64,000 bases of DNA from Oligoflexus tunisiensis (GCF_001748245.1 NZ_BDFO01000001.1:3437208-3501207); one strand, 5' to 3'; positions 1 through 9,373 are shown, counted from the first letter of the stretch. Program-made: numbers and translations. Notes: a model not told the origin generated them from the letters alone.

Positions 1-1047
1 CACCAGCACTGCAAGCCAGGCCACTGTAAAGAAATAAGCAGGACGGTAGCGATTCCAGCAGCACACAAAGCCGGCGACCGTAACGGCGATGGCCGCACTG
101 AAGGTCGACAGGATCATCAACTTGATACCGGTATTATAGGAATCGAGAAGGCCAAGGCACGCCACGACAGGCAGAATGAACGTGATCCAACAGCTTCTTT
201 GAAGCCAGGGATGACGGTTGCGAAGAGACAGGAACATGATCGTAAAAAGGCAGGCAGCCATCACGGACAGGCCCGTGAAGATGATGGCGCCTTCGTTCAT
301 GAACCACGTATCCTGGCTGAAATGAGTCGTCAGTCCGGAAAAGCCGAGTTGCTGCAGTGCCACGGTGACGATAAAGATCACATAAACAAAATATACGAGC
401 TTGCGCAGCTGGAGCCAGATACAAAAATTGTAAACGGCCATGCAGAAGAGGATGCTCATCATGGAATAGATGAAAGCATACTCCATCGTCTTTTTGTCAG
501 AAAAATTCTGTTCCGTGTTGGCATTGACGTAAAACAGGCCACTGCCGTTCGTCTGCATTCTCATGATGAGCACGGAATCGCCGGGTGGAAGTTCCATTTT
601 GAAAGTGGGCAAGCGATACGAAACGGCATTGGGATCTCTCACGGACCTGTCTCCGCCCCGGGCATGAGCCATGACTTCGCCCGTCGGGGACAATTGCCAG
701 AAATCCATGGAATCGACCTGGGCATATTCCTGCGTAACATACAGGATCAGGGGATGAGGACTGGTATTTTTCAAAGTCACCCGGGCCCACCATGCCGAAC
801 CAGAAAGCCCGAAATTGGGAGTCTTGCGGTCCAGTGGCGCAAAGCGCTGTTGAAAGAGTGGGTCCGCGAGAGTTTCCGCTGTATAGACCGAAGTGGGGTC
901 CTCCTGATACCAAAGCCAGTTGTTAAGACTAAGCTGGCCCTGGTTTCCATTCACCTCCAGAATCATCTGCTCGGCCAAGGCCCGTTCGGAAAAACTGAAG
1001 GTTATGGCAAGACACAAAAGAAGGACGACTTGCAGACTCTTTTTCAT
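1..1047 (-). CDS. 7TMR-DISM membrane sensor protein, 3' part outside window
   Basis: Open frame of 349 codons running off the left edge, so the C-terminal output domain is not visible. Residues 1-25 form a Sec signal peptide (MKK start, cut near ALA|EQ). Residues about 35-170 look like the periplasmic 7TMR-DISM extracellular domain 2, with the typical stretch NFGLSGSAWWARVTLKNTS. From about residue 183 a run of hydrophobic segments begins, matching the 7TMR-DISM transmembrane module. The start at 1047 is preceded by GGAAGAGGAG. In this family the module detects an extracellular (often carbohydrate-like) ligand and drives a kinase, cyclase or similar output; which one applies here cannot be seen. 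Confidence 0.85.
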   Translation of the reverse strand, partial: MKKSLQVVLLLCLAITFSFSERALAEQMILEVNGNQGQLSLNNWLWYQEDPTSVYTAETLADPLFQQRFAPLDRKTPNFGLSGSAWWARVTLKNTSPHPLILYVTQEYAQVDSMDFWQLSPTGEVMAHARGGDRSVRDPNAVSYRLPTFKMELPPGDSVLIMRMQTNGSGLFYVNANTEQNFSDKKTMEYAFIYSMMSILFCMAVYNFCIWLQLRKLVYFVYVIFIVTVALQQLGFSGLTTHFSQDTWFMNEGAIIFTGLSVMAACLFTIMFLSLRNRHPWLQRSCWITFILPVVACLGLLDSYNTGIKLMILSTFSAAIAVTVAGFVCCWNRYRPAYFFTVAWLAVLV

Positions 1048-1181
1048 GATGTGGCTCCTCTTCCTGTAATTTCGGCCACTTTGTCAACATATTGATGGCT
1101 TCCCTTGGAGCTTTTCCGAAAAGTATGGTTCGGTTAGGATGGCCATCCGTATTCCACGAAGTCTGATAGGGAGAGACCAGT

Positions 1182-1910
1182 ATGGAAAACGAGGAGATCC
1201 TTAAGGTGTTGAAAAAGGAAGCTGGCACGACGCGCCAGCCGCAGCTGGCCTTGGCAAAAACCAGATTCCTTCAGGGAAAGATGAGCGCCCAAGCCTTCGA
1301 AAGTTTTAATCGGCGATTGGCCGCCGGGATGGGCCTCAGGTTTGCCCTCTTTTTTGGACTGTTGCAGTATGGCTTGGGATGGCTGATCAGTGGCAAAGTG
1401 CCAACTTTTCGTTCGCTGGCCACGCAACTACCGGGATATGCCGCGGCCGGTCTTATCTTTGGTTTCGCCATGTATTTTGCGGTCGTGCGTCCCGGCATGA
1501 AGCGCATCATCAGCCTCAAGCAGGACATCGGAGCCGATGTCGACGTTATCCCGAATGCGAAACTCGGACAATGTCCGACTTGCGGTGCTGAACATTCCAG
1601 GAAGGTCATGACCGCGACCGATCCGATGGTGCTTCACTATATTTTGAATCCCGGTGTCGCCTTCGCCGAACTCCTGTTTGGTATCAGGATTCCGGCCGAG
1701 GCGTCCAGGTGCCTCGCGTGCGGTACGGTTTTCCACTCATGTCACAGCTGCTCCCGAAGCTTCGATAGTTTGGACCTGGCAGGCAGAAGATTCCATCGCG
1801 GTATCCGCTGCCCTCATTGCTCCGGGGTGATTCCAGCACGCTTGAATCTTCTTACAAGAGCGATCTTGAAAGTTGCTGGATGGGTGAGAGGAAAGGGGGA
1901 CTCACAATAA
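1182..1910 (+). CDS. Membrane protein with four CxxC zinc-ribbon-type pairs
   Basis: 242 aa, not assigned to a named family. Two hydrophobic segments lie at about residues 51-70 and 86-103. The C-terminal half carries four CxxC pairs: C131/C134 (CPTC), C177/C180 (CLAC), C187/C190 (CHSC) and C210/C213 (CPHC), which can form two zinc ribbons on the same side of the membrane. The start is preceded by GGGAG. It is divergent from the neighbouring 7TMR sensor and stands alone. The zinc-ribbon reading is inference from cysteine spacing; no catalytic motif is visible, so no function is given. Confidence 0.75.
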   Translation: MENEEILKVLKKEAGTTRQPQLALAKTRFLQGKMSAQAFESFNRRLAAGMGLRFALFFGLLQYGLGWLISGKVPTFRSLATQLPGYAAAGLIFGFAMYFAVVRPGMKRIISLKQDIGADVDVIPNAKLGQCPTCGAEHSRKVMTATDPMVLHYILNPGVAFAELLFGIRIPAEASRCLACGTVFHSCHSCSRSFDSLDLAGRRFHRGIRCPHCSGVIPARLNLLTRAILKVAGWVRGKGDSQ

Positions 1911-2172
1911 CAGTTTAGCCATCGCTCATCTCATTGAGCTCCGCATGACCCCGGCCAGAGAGGTAGGGCGGTTGAGCTGAAAATGTCATAATATTAGTCT
2001 GTTGAAGTAACGAACCGCTGAGAACGAAATCTCGTATCCACTAAGTCAAAAAGACTGTATTTTTGCTTGCGGAAACCAGCCTTTTGCTATAAACCGCAGA
2101 GTGGTTGGGAATAGTCCCACTTTATTAGAGAGTGCCCAACTGGGCTTTAAATCCAGGTAGAAGGACTGTTCA

Positions 2173-4203
2173 ATGACACGACGCAAGCGCACCATATTCT
2201 CCAGAGTCCTATCCATAATTCTTATGATCGCAACCCCAATGTCCCAGGCTCAGACCACTTTAGGGGGACGTGTCAGTGCGCCTGCCAGCGTTGGCGGTGC
2301 AGTATGGGAGACAGCGGCGCGCAAAGTATATGAGGATGAAGGAATAAGCCCTATTCCTTCAGGTGAGCTTCAGGAATTGAGTCGGTATTTCTTTGCGGAT
2401 TATCTCGGCTATCTTAACGCCATCGGACTTGAGCTGGCTTCTTTTGAAATTTCACTCACAGGTCGCAAGGAAATTAAGGATCGCGGCGAATGCTCGGACG
2501 CGACCATTAAAGCCTTTAACGAGCTATTGACCAATAGCGTACAGTCTGACCTTTACACTTTTACTGATGTCTATTGCAGCAATGCCTGCAGGCAAAAAGC
2601 CGAGTTCGACTTCGGTTTGATCGCCAACTTTAAAGAGCCAGACGGCCTTCCACAAAGCTGCGCTGATAGGGCGCGAGAGATGTACGATACCTACCATTGT
2701 AATTTGGCTGGTGATGTGGCGCCTATCATACGCGATTCGGATTTGACGGGTGGACCTATTGTAATACCATCAATAGGAACTCACTCTTCTGTCTCCCCGG
2801 ACGTTGGCTCGGGTGAAAAACTTATTCCAAAGGACCTCAGAAGCACGACCTCAAGAATTGACCCAGATTTGCCAGTCCGTGGAGGTACCATAGGCGGATC
2901 CAAATTCACCCCTATACCCAAAATTCCTTTGATAAGCCGTTTTGAAGCGGATCGTGAATTCAAGAACGTCCTTTCGAAACAAAAGAAGACTTGTACCCAG
3001 AAACGTTCCGATCTCCTGCGTCAGACCTTTGCTGCTCCGGGCACACAACCCAGTGGCAGCCCAGCAACATCGCCTGTAAAAGACTCGACTGACCCACGGT
3101 GGACGACCACTGATGACTCCATACCTGGAGATGAGGACAAGCTGGTAACGACTGAACCCAGGAATCCTGCATGTAAGTCTTCCGGTCCCGCCATGATTGA
3201 TCGGTTTGCAAGTTTACGTGCCGCCTATAACAGAATTGCCAACGAGAAAATTGCCGAATCCCTCGTGCATTGGCCACTCTACAGTGATGATGGCTCGTTG
3301 GATACGAACCTGGTACGGTCCATTCGTGCGACTGCCGACAGCTTCTTTCATGGTTTGCTCAGTGAAATTGAAGCACAGAACCGGCGCGTGTGTGGTGCTG
3401 GAGGTACCTCTCTGATTGCAGATACGGCTACTATTGGCGGGCGCGAGTATATTGTTTCGGGCCACGATATAAATACAGGCACAGTCGTTACACCGGACAA
3501 TGAAGAAGAGGAAGTCGAGGAACCGGTTACAGTATCGACTTATTTTAGTGCGAACCGGGCTCTTGTGGACGCGTTTATCAACGGCATGACGTTTGGTGCG
3601 GAGTCGACCGGGGCAGCGACACATACTGAAACTAGAGCCGGAGAAATTGCCTCCGGAGTCATAGCCGGGGCCATTGCTCCAGAAGACATTGGTTCGGAAG
3701 CGGCTGCGGGGCCTTATGGTCGCAATGCGAAGGAAATTGAAAATCTGACAAGGCGATATCTTGCCCAAGGCAATTACCATGGGCTTAAGAAATTCGCTGC
3801 TGAATTCGCGGGTGGAATGATCCTGGGGGGAGTCGCTGGTGGAGCCGCCGTTGTCGGCTCCAAGCTTACCGCCACCATGGCAAGTGGAAGAATTTCTGCT
3901 CTTTTCGCGGCGATGCGATTCGCCATCATGCGCCCGTTTATGGTTGGTGCCGAGTCCGGTGCGATAAACTGGGGAATCAAAGTCTTACAAACCGGTGGCA
4001 GAACCCTCGAGGAACGTACGGCTAAAGCACTAAATCAGGCGACTGGACGAAGCTTGAATAAAAGAGAATGGGGTAAGGCTCTTGAGAGATTGAAGGATGA
4101 TTTGGGCTTGCGTAACGATCACCATGGTAAGATTCTATCAAATGGTGATTATCTGGATACAAATGGTAGGAATCTTGGCAATCTCATAGAATACTTATTT
4201 TGA
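2173..4203 (+). CDS. Secreted polymorphic-toxin-like protein
   Basis: 676 aa. Signal peptide at residues 1-27 (ends MSQAQ). The central 400 residues are low in recognisable domains but cysteine-containing. Around residues 460-590 comes a stretch like the pre-toxin region of polymorphic toxins (FINGMTFGAESTG, then a glycine/alanine-rich hydrophobic segment GGMILGGVAGGAAVVG). The last 50 residues form a compact tip with HHGKI, NGDYLD and GRNLGNLIEYL, the kind of short C-terminal domain found on interchangeable toxin ends; I cannot give its Pfam name with certainty. A DUF4279-type gene follows 13 bp downstream, the position expected of an immunity gene. Lower GC than the flanking genes suggests transfer. 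Toxin activity is inference. Confidence 0.6.
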   Translation: MTRRKRTIFSRVLSIILMIATPMSQAQTTLGGRVSAPASVGGAVWETAARKVYEDEGISPIPSGELQELSRYFFADYLGYLNAIGLELASFEISLTGRKEIKDRGECSDATIKAFNELLTNSVQSDLYTFTDVYCSNACRQKAEFDFGLIANFKEPDGLPQSCADRAREMYDTYHCNLAGDVAPIIRDSDLTGGPIVIPSIGTHSSVSPDVGSGEKLIPKDLRSTTSRIDPDLPVRGGTIGGSKFTPIPKIPLISRFEADREFKNVLSKQKKTCTQKRSDLLRQTFAAPGTQPSGSPATSPVKDSTDPRWTTTDDSIPGDEDKLVTTEPRNPACKSSGPAMIDRFASLRAAYNRIANEKIAESLVHWPLYSDDGSLDTNLVRSIRATADSFFHGLLSEIEAQNRRVCGAGGTSLIADTATIGGREYIVSGHDINTGTVVTPDNEEEEVEEPVTVSTYFSANRALVDAFINGMTFGAESTGAATHTETRAGEIASGVIAGAIAPEDIGSEAAAGPYGRNAKEIENLTRRYLAQGNYHGLKKFAAEFAGGMILGGVAGGAAVVGSKLTATMASGRISALFAAMRFAIMRPFMVGAESGAINWGIKVLQTGGRTLEERTAKALNQATGRSLNKREWGKALERLKDDLGLRNDHHGKILSNGDYLDTNGRNLGNLIEYLF

Positions 4204-4216
4204 GAGAACAAAACCG

Positions 4217-4681
4217 ATGGATGAGTCCGTTAATTCCACCGATGCATTGGAATGTAGAGTCAAACTTTTGATTTATCCCGGGGATCTTGACCCCGAAAAG
4301 GTGACCGAAATACTGGGTATCACCCCAACAGAAATCTTCAAGAAGGGGCAGATAAGTGGCCCCAATTCCCTGGGCCGGGTTAGGATCAATAAAAACAACT
4401 GTTGGTTTCTGATCTCAGATGAAGTGTTAAAGTCAAATATGCTTGTAGAGCATATGGATTGGATGCTTGATAAGCTTTCACTGGCCAAGTCTGGCCTGGA
4501 CGTGTTGAAAACTGTTCCCGGCGTCAGCATTTCCTTCAGGTGCACCTGGTGGACAAAAGATGGTGGATGGTTTACTTTCACTGCAAATCAGCTCAAAAAA
4601 ATAGCTGACCTTGGTTTGGATCTTGAGTTTGAGATAGCTGCCTATCCCGACGACAAAGACTCAAATGACCAATCGCTTTGA
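4217..4681 (+). CDS. DUF4279 family protein, probable immunity protein
   Basis: 154 aa, cytosolic, no signal peptide. The sequence has the DUF4279 layout: an opening beta strand, LDPEKVTEILGITPTEIFKKG (the hallmark D-x-x-x-V/I-T-x-x-L-G-I-x-P-T element), a conserved tryptophan (NNCWFLIS), a helical middle and a C-terminal strand pair ending in LGLDLEFEIAAYP. It starts 13 bp after the stop of the toxin-like gene with only a weak Shine-Dalgarno, so translation is probably coupled. DUF4279 proteins are often found beside toxin genes; the role of neutralising the upstream protein is inferred from position. Confidence 0.7.
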   Translation: MDESVNSTDALECRVKLLIYPGDLDPEKVTEILGITPTEIFKKGQISGPNSLGRVRINKNNCWFLISDEVLKSNMLVEHMDWMLDKLSLAKSGLDVLKTVPGVSISFRCTWWTKDGGWFTFTANQLKKIADLGLDLEFEIAAYPDDKDSNDQSL

Positions 4682-5081
4682 ACTGTGTGTGTAATTGTTG
4701 CGACTACCACTAGCCTTGAGTCACATGCCTGACCATGCCTATTACTTGAGGCCTTCAAGTAGCTAGCATCAGTACGGCTTTCATTCCCTAAGTATTCAGC
4801 GATTGCAACACCAGGACTATCATGTCCGGTTTGAGAATAAAATTGCACTTGCCATTTCAGTGGAAATGGTTTTGTGGCGTGTCCGGTGATTGGCTCGATT
4901 CGAATGGATACCGAGATACTCCATATTGTCTCAGCCGAATCTTGCCAAATTATACCTAATTCTTACTGTCGACATTCCCAACACAATCATCCAATACAAA
5001 CAGATCCAATGCTGCGAACTCCACAGGATATGCGAGGCACAGGTCATGCATCATGGCATCACTTAACCCAAGAGGAAAATC
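4682..5081 (+). other. 400-bp AT-rich spacer, no gene supported
   Basis: No frame here has a convincing start, Shine-Dalgarno and codon usage. The minus strand stays open from about 4905 to 4642 and its conceptual product (with GHDSPGVAIAEYLGNESRTDASYLK) looks protein-like, so a decayed gene is possible, but no family is recognised. The last part carries the ribosome binding site (AGAGGAAAATC) of the lipoprotein at 5082. Confidence 0.4.
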
Positions 5082-5843
5082 ATGATTTCAAAAAGTCTGA
5101 CTGTGCTCGCGCTCATTATTTCCCTGGCAGCCTGCAAGAAAGAGAATGATTCCGACTCGCCCTCAGCGACGCTTGAAAATGGATTTTATATGGAAGAGAC
5201 TCTTTGCGATGAGAGCCAGTACATTAATGCCACTTACATCTCAGGCGAGAACTTCAGCCAAGCCTATCTCTACGTAACTCCGGAAACATGTAATGCGAAA
5301 AGCATTTCCGATGTCAACGTCCTTGCTTACAGTTTGGAACCAGCTGGTAAATTTTCTGACTTCATCAATGAAGCTGCAGGCGCGGGTTATACTGTCCTTG
5401 TTCAGGACGGAGTCATCCATATCGCGGCCAATGATGGGAGTATGAAAATCACGCGAACCAAAAAGCTCGATGGTATGGATCGAAACAAGGAAATTAGTTT
5501 GAACGTATCTGAGGTGGACATCAAGAAGCAGGATGATATGAGAAATATTAGTCTCAGAGTCAGCGTCAACGGCCCTCAACTGAATTATGAGCCTTCCATG
5601 TGGTGTGACTCATCGGTAGAAGCTGGATCGACTACACGCCTCGAAAAGGTAGAGTTCCAAGGGCAAAGTCCGTCATTTACCCTGCAAGCCGTAGTCAACG
5701 ATCCCACAGACTCCAACCGTTATACCTTTCCTGCCAAATGCCAAGTATCCATCGGCATCTTTGTGGAGTCCGAGGAAATTCCAGGAACCGTATCGCGCAC
5801 TCTTCTCGATTTGGCATTTGGGAACCGGCTGGTTGTAGAATAA
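5082..5843 (+). CDS. Lipoprotein of unknown function
   Basis: 253 aa. Type II signal peptide with lipobox LAAC (Cys18), followed by a charged, serine/aspartate-rich tether (KKENDSDSPS). The mature part is about 220 residues, rich in beta-prone segments, with four or five cysteines that may form disulfides (CDESQ, CNAKS, CDSS, KCQVS). Position +2 after the lipid-modified cysteine is lysine. AGAGGAAAATC precedes the ATG. It stands alone between two long spacers in the AT-rich accessory stretch. No family was recognised. Confidence 0.75.
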   Translation: MISKSLTVLALIISLAACKKENDSDSPSATLENGFYMEETLCDESQYINATYISGENFSQAYLYVTPETCNAKSISDVNVLAYSLEPAGKFSDFINEAAGAGYTVLVQDGVIHIAANDGSMKITRTKKLDGMDRNKEISLNVSEVDIKKQDDMRNISLRVSVNGPQLNYEPSMWCDSSVEAGSTTRLEKVEFQGQSPSFTLQAVVNDPTDSNRYTFPAKCQVSIGIFVESEEIPGTVSRTLLDLAFGNRLVVE

Positions 5844-6239
5844 TGCCAGAATCGACAGAGCACGGCCTTCGATCTACCTCGATCATATGAAACGGCAAAT
5901 GGTCCCGAAGGGAATGTTTCCTGGAGTTTCCGGAGAATCTCAGGATTTGACTGCAGGTAAATGCGATAGCAGTCCTGGAGGTGATGGTCCACCGTTTCGC
6001 CAAAAAACCAAATCCTCATTTTTGCGCCAAAATTCTACTTTCGAATGTATGGTATGAGCATTTTTTCGCAGAAGGGGGCTCCGTCTTCGCTTGATCGATG
6101 TTGCGCTCCATGTCAATATAGCAACCATAATCGGCGGGCCCAAAGGGACCTCAGCAGGAGATTCAAAGACTGAAGATTTGATGCTGATGGGTGATGGGTT
6201 TTGGCCATCAGCAGCCAAACAATTTTGAGGTCAGCATTT
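5844..6239 (+). other. 396-bp spacer, possible remnant of a minus-strand gene
   Basis: No plus-strand gene is supported. On the minus strand a frame from 6019 to about 5844 gives a protein-like opening (MRIWFFGETVDHHLQDCYRI) that then runs antisense into the lipoprotein gene. This could be a truncated gene fragment or chance. The 3' end holds the Shine-Dalgarno (GAGGT) of the next gene. Confidence 0.3.
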
Positions 6240-6929
6240 ATGAAAACACTCGATTTGCGTTTGTTTCACCTCGATGCAACCGAACATAAGAAACTTGGGT
6301 CTTTAGCCGCAATGAAACGCTGGCATGATTTTGACAAATTATCCAGTACTGTGGCTGCGAAAGTTGCAAAGTCGTTTGACAGTGTTATTCTTTACCATGG
6401 AACCCGCCTGCCTGATGCTAACCTTGTTCGAGATGACGGGCTGAAACTCATGACCGCCAATGACCTTGCAGAGTTGGCCGCCCCCCTGTGGCGGCGATCC
6501 GTTCTGCAGATCAGGGAAGCCCTCGAAAATGGTCCTCATTTCTCAAACCCACTCTTGCCCAGATCACTCTGCCTGGAACCTGATCGTCAAGTAATGTACG
6601 ATTCATCGACCAATCGGTTTGTGATGGGAGGAAGCGAGGCATTGAGAGCCATAGCAGATCATGACGAATACGACCTTCTTCTCAATTGGAAACCATACGT
6701 TGTGATTGTTAACTTGCCGGCACGCATCGCCGGACGTGACTACATTAGAAATATTTTAAAATCGCATATGCCAGAGTTATTCACTTCAAGCGAACCGTTT
6801 CCCATGGCATTCTGTTATAACTCCTTTGAGAATATTCCCGCGGAGCATATATTCGATGTTGTTGACTACGAGGAATTCTCAAGCAAATTTCCAATCAGCA
6901 TTACTCTTGAGAAACGCCCATCCGTCTAA
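6240..6929 (+). CDS. Protein of unknown function with a YHGT motif
   Basis: 229 aa, soluble, no signal peptide. The ATG at 6240 is chosen over an upstream one at 6201 because GAGGT lies about 7 bp before it. Residues 48-70 read SVILYHGTR...NLVRDDGLKL, similar in shape to the YHGT plus downstream GL element seen near the start of some ADP-ribosyltransferase-fold domains; the remaining signature residues are not clear, so that idea is weak. A second gene begins 6 bp after the stop, indicating an operon. Both genes are in the AT-rich accessory stretch next to the toxin-immunity pair and might themselves be an effector and partner pair. Confidence 0.6.
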   Translation: MKTLDLRLFHLDATEHKKLGSLAAMKRWHDFDKLSSTVAAKVAKSFDSVILYHGTRLPDANLVRDDGLKLMTANDLAELAAPLWRRSVLQIREALENGPHFSNPLLPRSLCLEPDRQVMYDSSTNRFVMGGSEALRAIADHDEYDLLLNWKPYVVIVNLPARIAGRDYIRNILKSHMPELFTSSEPFPMAFCYNSFENIPAEHIFDVVDYEEFSSKFPISITLEKRPSV

Positions 6930-6935
6930 TGAACG

Positions 6936-7649
6936 GTGGATAAACCACTTGAACCAATACGTCTGCGGAGGATATTGGTCTTGAAATTGGATCGCGATGC
7001 CGACGGTCTTGTGCTGGTCGATGATATTGATAGGGACCTTGCAAGGATTGAGGGGAAATACTACGAGATTGATGAAACTGTTTCTTGGAAATTGAAGCTG
7101 GCTCTTGCTGGACTGAATGGTGTAAGAGTCAGACTGGCGAGCGATAGAGATGTTCCATATCCAGAAGAAGAACCTTTGCGCAGAGCTCACTGGTATGGAC
7201 CAAAGTTCGACATTTCAACAATTGACGAGAAGAAGCACAATAGTAAAACTCTCCACGGAGACACGGATGAAATCCGTAATATCCAATACGGTGTCAACTG
7301 TAAGGCATTCTTTGACTGGCAGTACCCACAGCGGGAAAAAATCGCGATTCTTCAAATCGAATTATTCATTTTCGAAATGAGTGCTCACTATAGATCCCTG
7401 TACCTACACTCGATCCGAAACCGCGAACAGAGAAAATTCACGCATCTCGACGGAGCCGTAAAGACCTATTCGGACGAAGTTTCATATTTGAAAAGCTTCG
7501 AGGGTGGTTTGATCAAATCGCAAAACTATCAGAAATCCTTCCGCATGGATGGGGTGATTTCGGATGAACATTGGAGAAACATCATCGGAGCATTCTTTGA
7601 TAGCAACCCTCTGATCAATGATTATTTTCAAGGAATGAATTCAATTTAA
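6936..7649 (+). CDS. Hypothetical protein, second gene of a two-gene unit
   Basis: 237 aa starting at GTG; no in-frame ATG exists nearby, and the upstream stop is only 6 bp away, so translation is probably coupled. The N-terminal 70 residues are rich in hydrophobic/charged alternation (ILVLKLDRDADGLVLVDDIDRDLARIEGK). A middle segment contains HWYGPKFDISTIDEKKHNSKTLHGD. No signal peptide, membrane segment or family signature was found. Composition matches its partner at 6240 rather than the GC-rich genes from 7770 on. Confidence 0.6.
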   Translation: MDKPLEPIRLRRILVLKLDRDADGLVLVDDIDRDLARIEGKYYEIDETVSWKLKLALAGLNGVRVRLASDRDVPYPEEEPLRRAHWYGPKFDISTIDEKKHNSKTLHGDTDEIRNIQYGVNCKAFFDWQYPQREKIAILQIELFIFEMSAHYRSLYLHSIRNREQRKFTHLDGAVKTYSDEVSYLKSFEGGLIKSQNYQKSFRMDGVISDEHWRNIIGAFFDSNPLINDYFQGMNSI

Positions 7650-7769
7650 GCGTGACAGCCGGGCTGCAGTTTTAGCGACCTTCAGGATTGCGGGTTGGAA
7701 TGAGTCAGGCTGTTATTTAGCATCAGGAGATAGGAGGACGTGTACATTTCTGCATCTGTGCCGATTGTG

Positions 7770-9014
7770 TCACCTGTCGCTAAGTATGCTAGACGACAGC
7801 GTTTGCGTTAAGTAAGCACGGAGTGCCTGAGTGAGGGCCCGGTAATCATCCGCATCATTGTAAATCTGCGCTGAGATTCGCAAGAGTCTCCGCGGCGGTG
7901 CAGGAAACGGGATAACCGGCACCTCAATGTTATTTTTGAAAAATAAATGGTCCTGGAGCACGTCAAGCAGCAAGGGACTTGAGGGCGTCTGCTCCTTTGC
8001 GTCAGGCAGAGGGATGGCCGCGAGGGATCCGATCATGCTCTCCGGCGCGGGTGGCTCGCACTCCAGCGCTTCACAAAGCATATGGCGTCCCGCAAGCGCC
8101 ATCATCCGATTATGTTCAGCCAATTCCTTCTTGCCTCCTGGCAGCAGCGATGAAAGGAACTGAATCGACTCAGGCAACACCAGGAACGGAGTGGGATCCG
8201 ATGTACCCGTCCAGCCAAACTCAAGCTGAAAACGGGAGCGATCCTTACGGGGACTGTTCGCCCCGTGGCTAATGGAAAGCGGGCGAATCAAACCCTGCCG
8301 GTCGGGACGCACATGAAGAAAGGCTGCGCCTTTGGGAGCGCACATCCACTTGTGGCAATTGCCGGTATAGTAAGCTGCCCCGAGCTTGTCGAGATTTAAA
8401 GGAACCATGCCGGGAGCATGAGCCCCGTCGACGAGAGTATCAATGCCGCGACGATCGAGTTCAGCGACCAGTCGTTCGACAGGAAAAATAAGGCCGGTCT
8501 GGCTTGTAATATGATCGACAAGGACCAGTCGGGTCCGAGGACTCGTCTGCGAAAGAACCGCTTCGACCACTTCATCAGGCGAAGCGATGGGGAAAGGAAC
8601 TTGAGCGACGATGACACGCGCTCCTGCCGAGACCGCGGCGAAGTCCAGTGCATTGCGACAGGCGTTGTACGCGTGGTTTGTGGTGATGACTTCATCCCCA
8701 GGCGCAAAGTGGAGCGAGCGTAGAACCGTGTTCACACCGGCCGTCGCATTGGGCACACTGGCTATATCGTTCGGGTTGGCCCCGATCAGCTGCGCAAGGG
8801 CAGCCGCGGCTTGATCCTGAAGGGATTCGAATTCGCGAATGAAAAAACGGACCGGCTCGCTCTCCATGCGCTCGCGCAGACGACTCTGAGCTTCGAGCAC
8901 AACGCGAGGGCAGGCACCAAAGGACCCGTGATTCAAATAAACAATCGAAGGATCAAGAGTCCAGAAGGGCTTGACGCGCCTGGCATGAGAGCTGGGAAAC
9001 TCATGGATGGACAT
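7770..9014 (-). CDS. Class V aminotransferase, isopenicillin-N epimerase-like
   Basis: 414 aa, PLP-dependent fold type I enzyme. The start region YLNHGSFGACPRVV is typical of the isopenicillin N epimerase/cysteine desulfurase-like branch. D196 and H199 (DGAHAPG) should contact the PLP ring, and K222 in TGNCHKWMCAPKG is the expected Schiff-base lysine. The C-terminal small domain ends with LLRISAQIYND. Members of this branch are often annotated as CefD-like but act on varied amino acids or thiol compounds, so the substrate is unknown. Monocistronic, with no biosynthetic cluster around it. Confidence 0.88.
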   Translation of the reverse strand: MSIHEFPSSHARRVKPFWTLDPSIVYLNHGSFGACPRVVLEAQSRLRERMESEPVRFFIREFESLQDQAAAALAQLIGANPNDIASVPNATAGVNTVLRSLHFAPGDEVITTNHAYNACRNALDFAAVSAGARVIVAQVPFPIASPDEVVEAVLSQTSPRTRLVLVDHITSQTGLIFPVERLVAELDRRGIDTLVDGAHAPGMVPLNLDKLGAAYYTGNCHKWMCAPKGAAFLHVRPDRQGLIRPLSISHGANSPRKDRSRFQLEFGWTGTSDPTPFLVLPESIQFLSSLLPGGKKELAEHNRMMALAGRHMLCEALECEPPAPESMIGSLAAIPLPDAKEQTPSSPLLLDVLQDHLFFKNNIEVPVIPFPAPPRRLLRISAQIYNDADDYRALTQALRAYLTQTLSSSILSDR

Positions 9015-9373
9015 ACGCCTTTGTTCTCCCCTTATGACGAAGGTTCATGAGCCGTGATATTACCAATGAGGCAGATGAACGTCACGGTTTAAGTATTTCT
9101 GAGTCCATCTTCTCATGTCATCAGCATACGAGGATTTACGAGTCCCACAAAAATTGTCGACGCAATTCCGCAGGGTTTGCTTCCACTGTCGGCATAATGA
9201 GACAGCATCTACATGATTTTATTGCTTTATTTATTAACTGGAGTGGTTATATTCGTCTCCGCTTACACAGTTGGAATGAGACAGAGCATTCCTAATTGAA
9301 TCTGATAACAGGGATCTGCCAGAGCCCATGGCAGTTGCTTCTGGCCGATTCTTTTGCTGACGGAGAGTGAATC
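9015..9373 (+). other. 359-bp divergent spacer
   Basis: Separates the leftward aminotransferase gene from the rightward metalloprotease lipoprotein gene and should carry promoters for both. It is AT-rich between 9200 and 9300. No operator, repeat or small gene could be supported. GGAG lies 8 bp before the ATG at 9374. Confidence 0.4.

Noticed and set aside
4874..5149. 91-codon plus-strand frame before the lipoprotein
   Set aside because: No Shine-Dalgarno and it overlaps the well-supported lipoprotein start in another frame.
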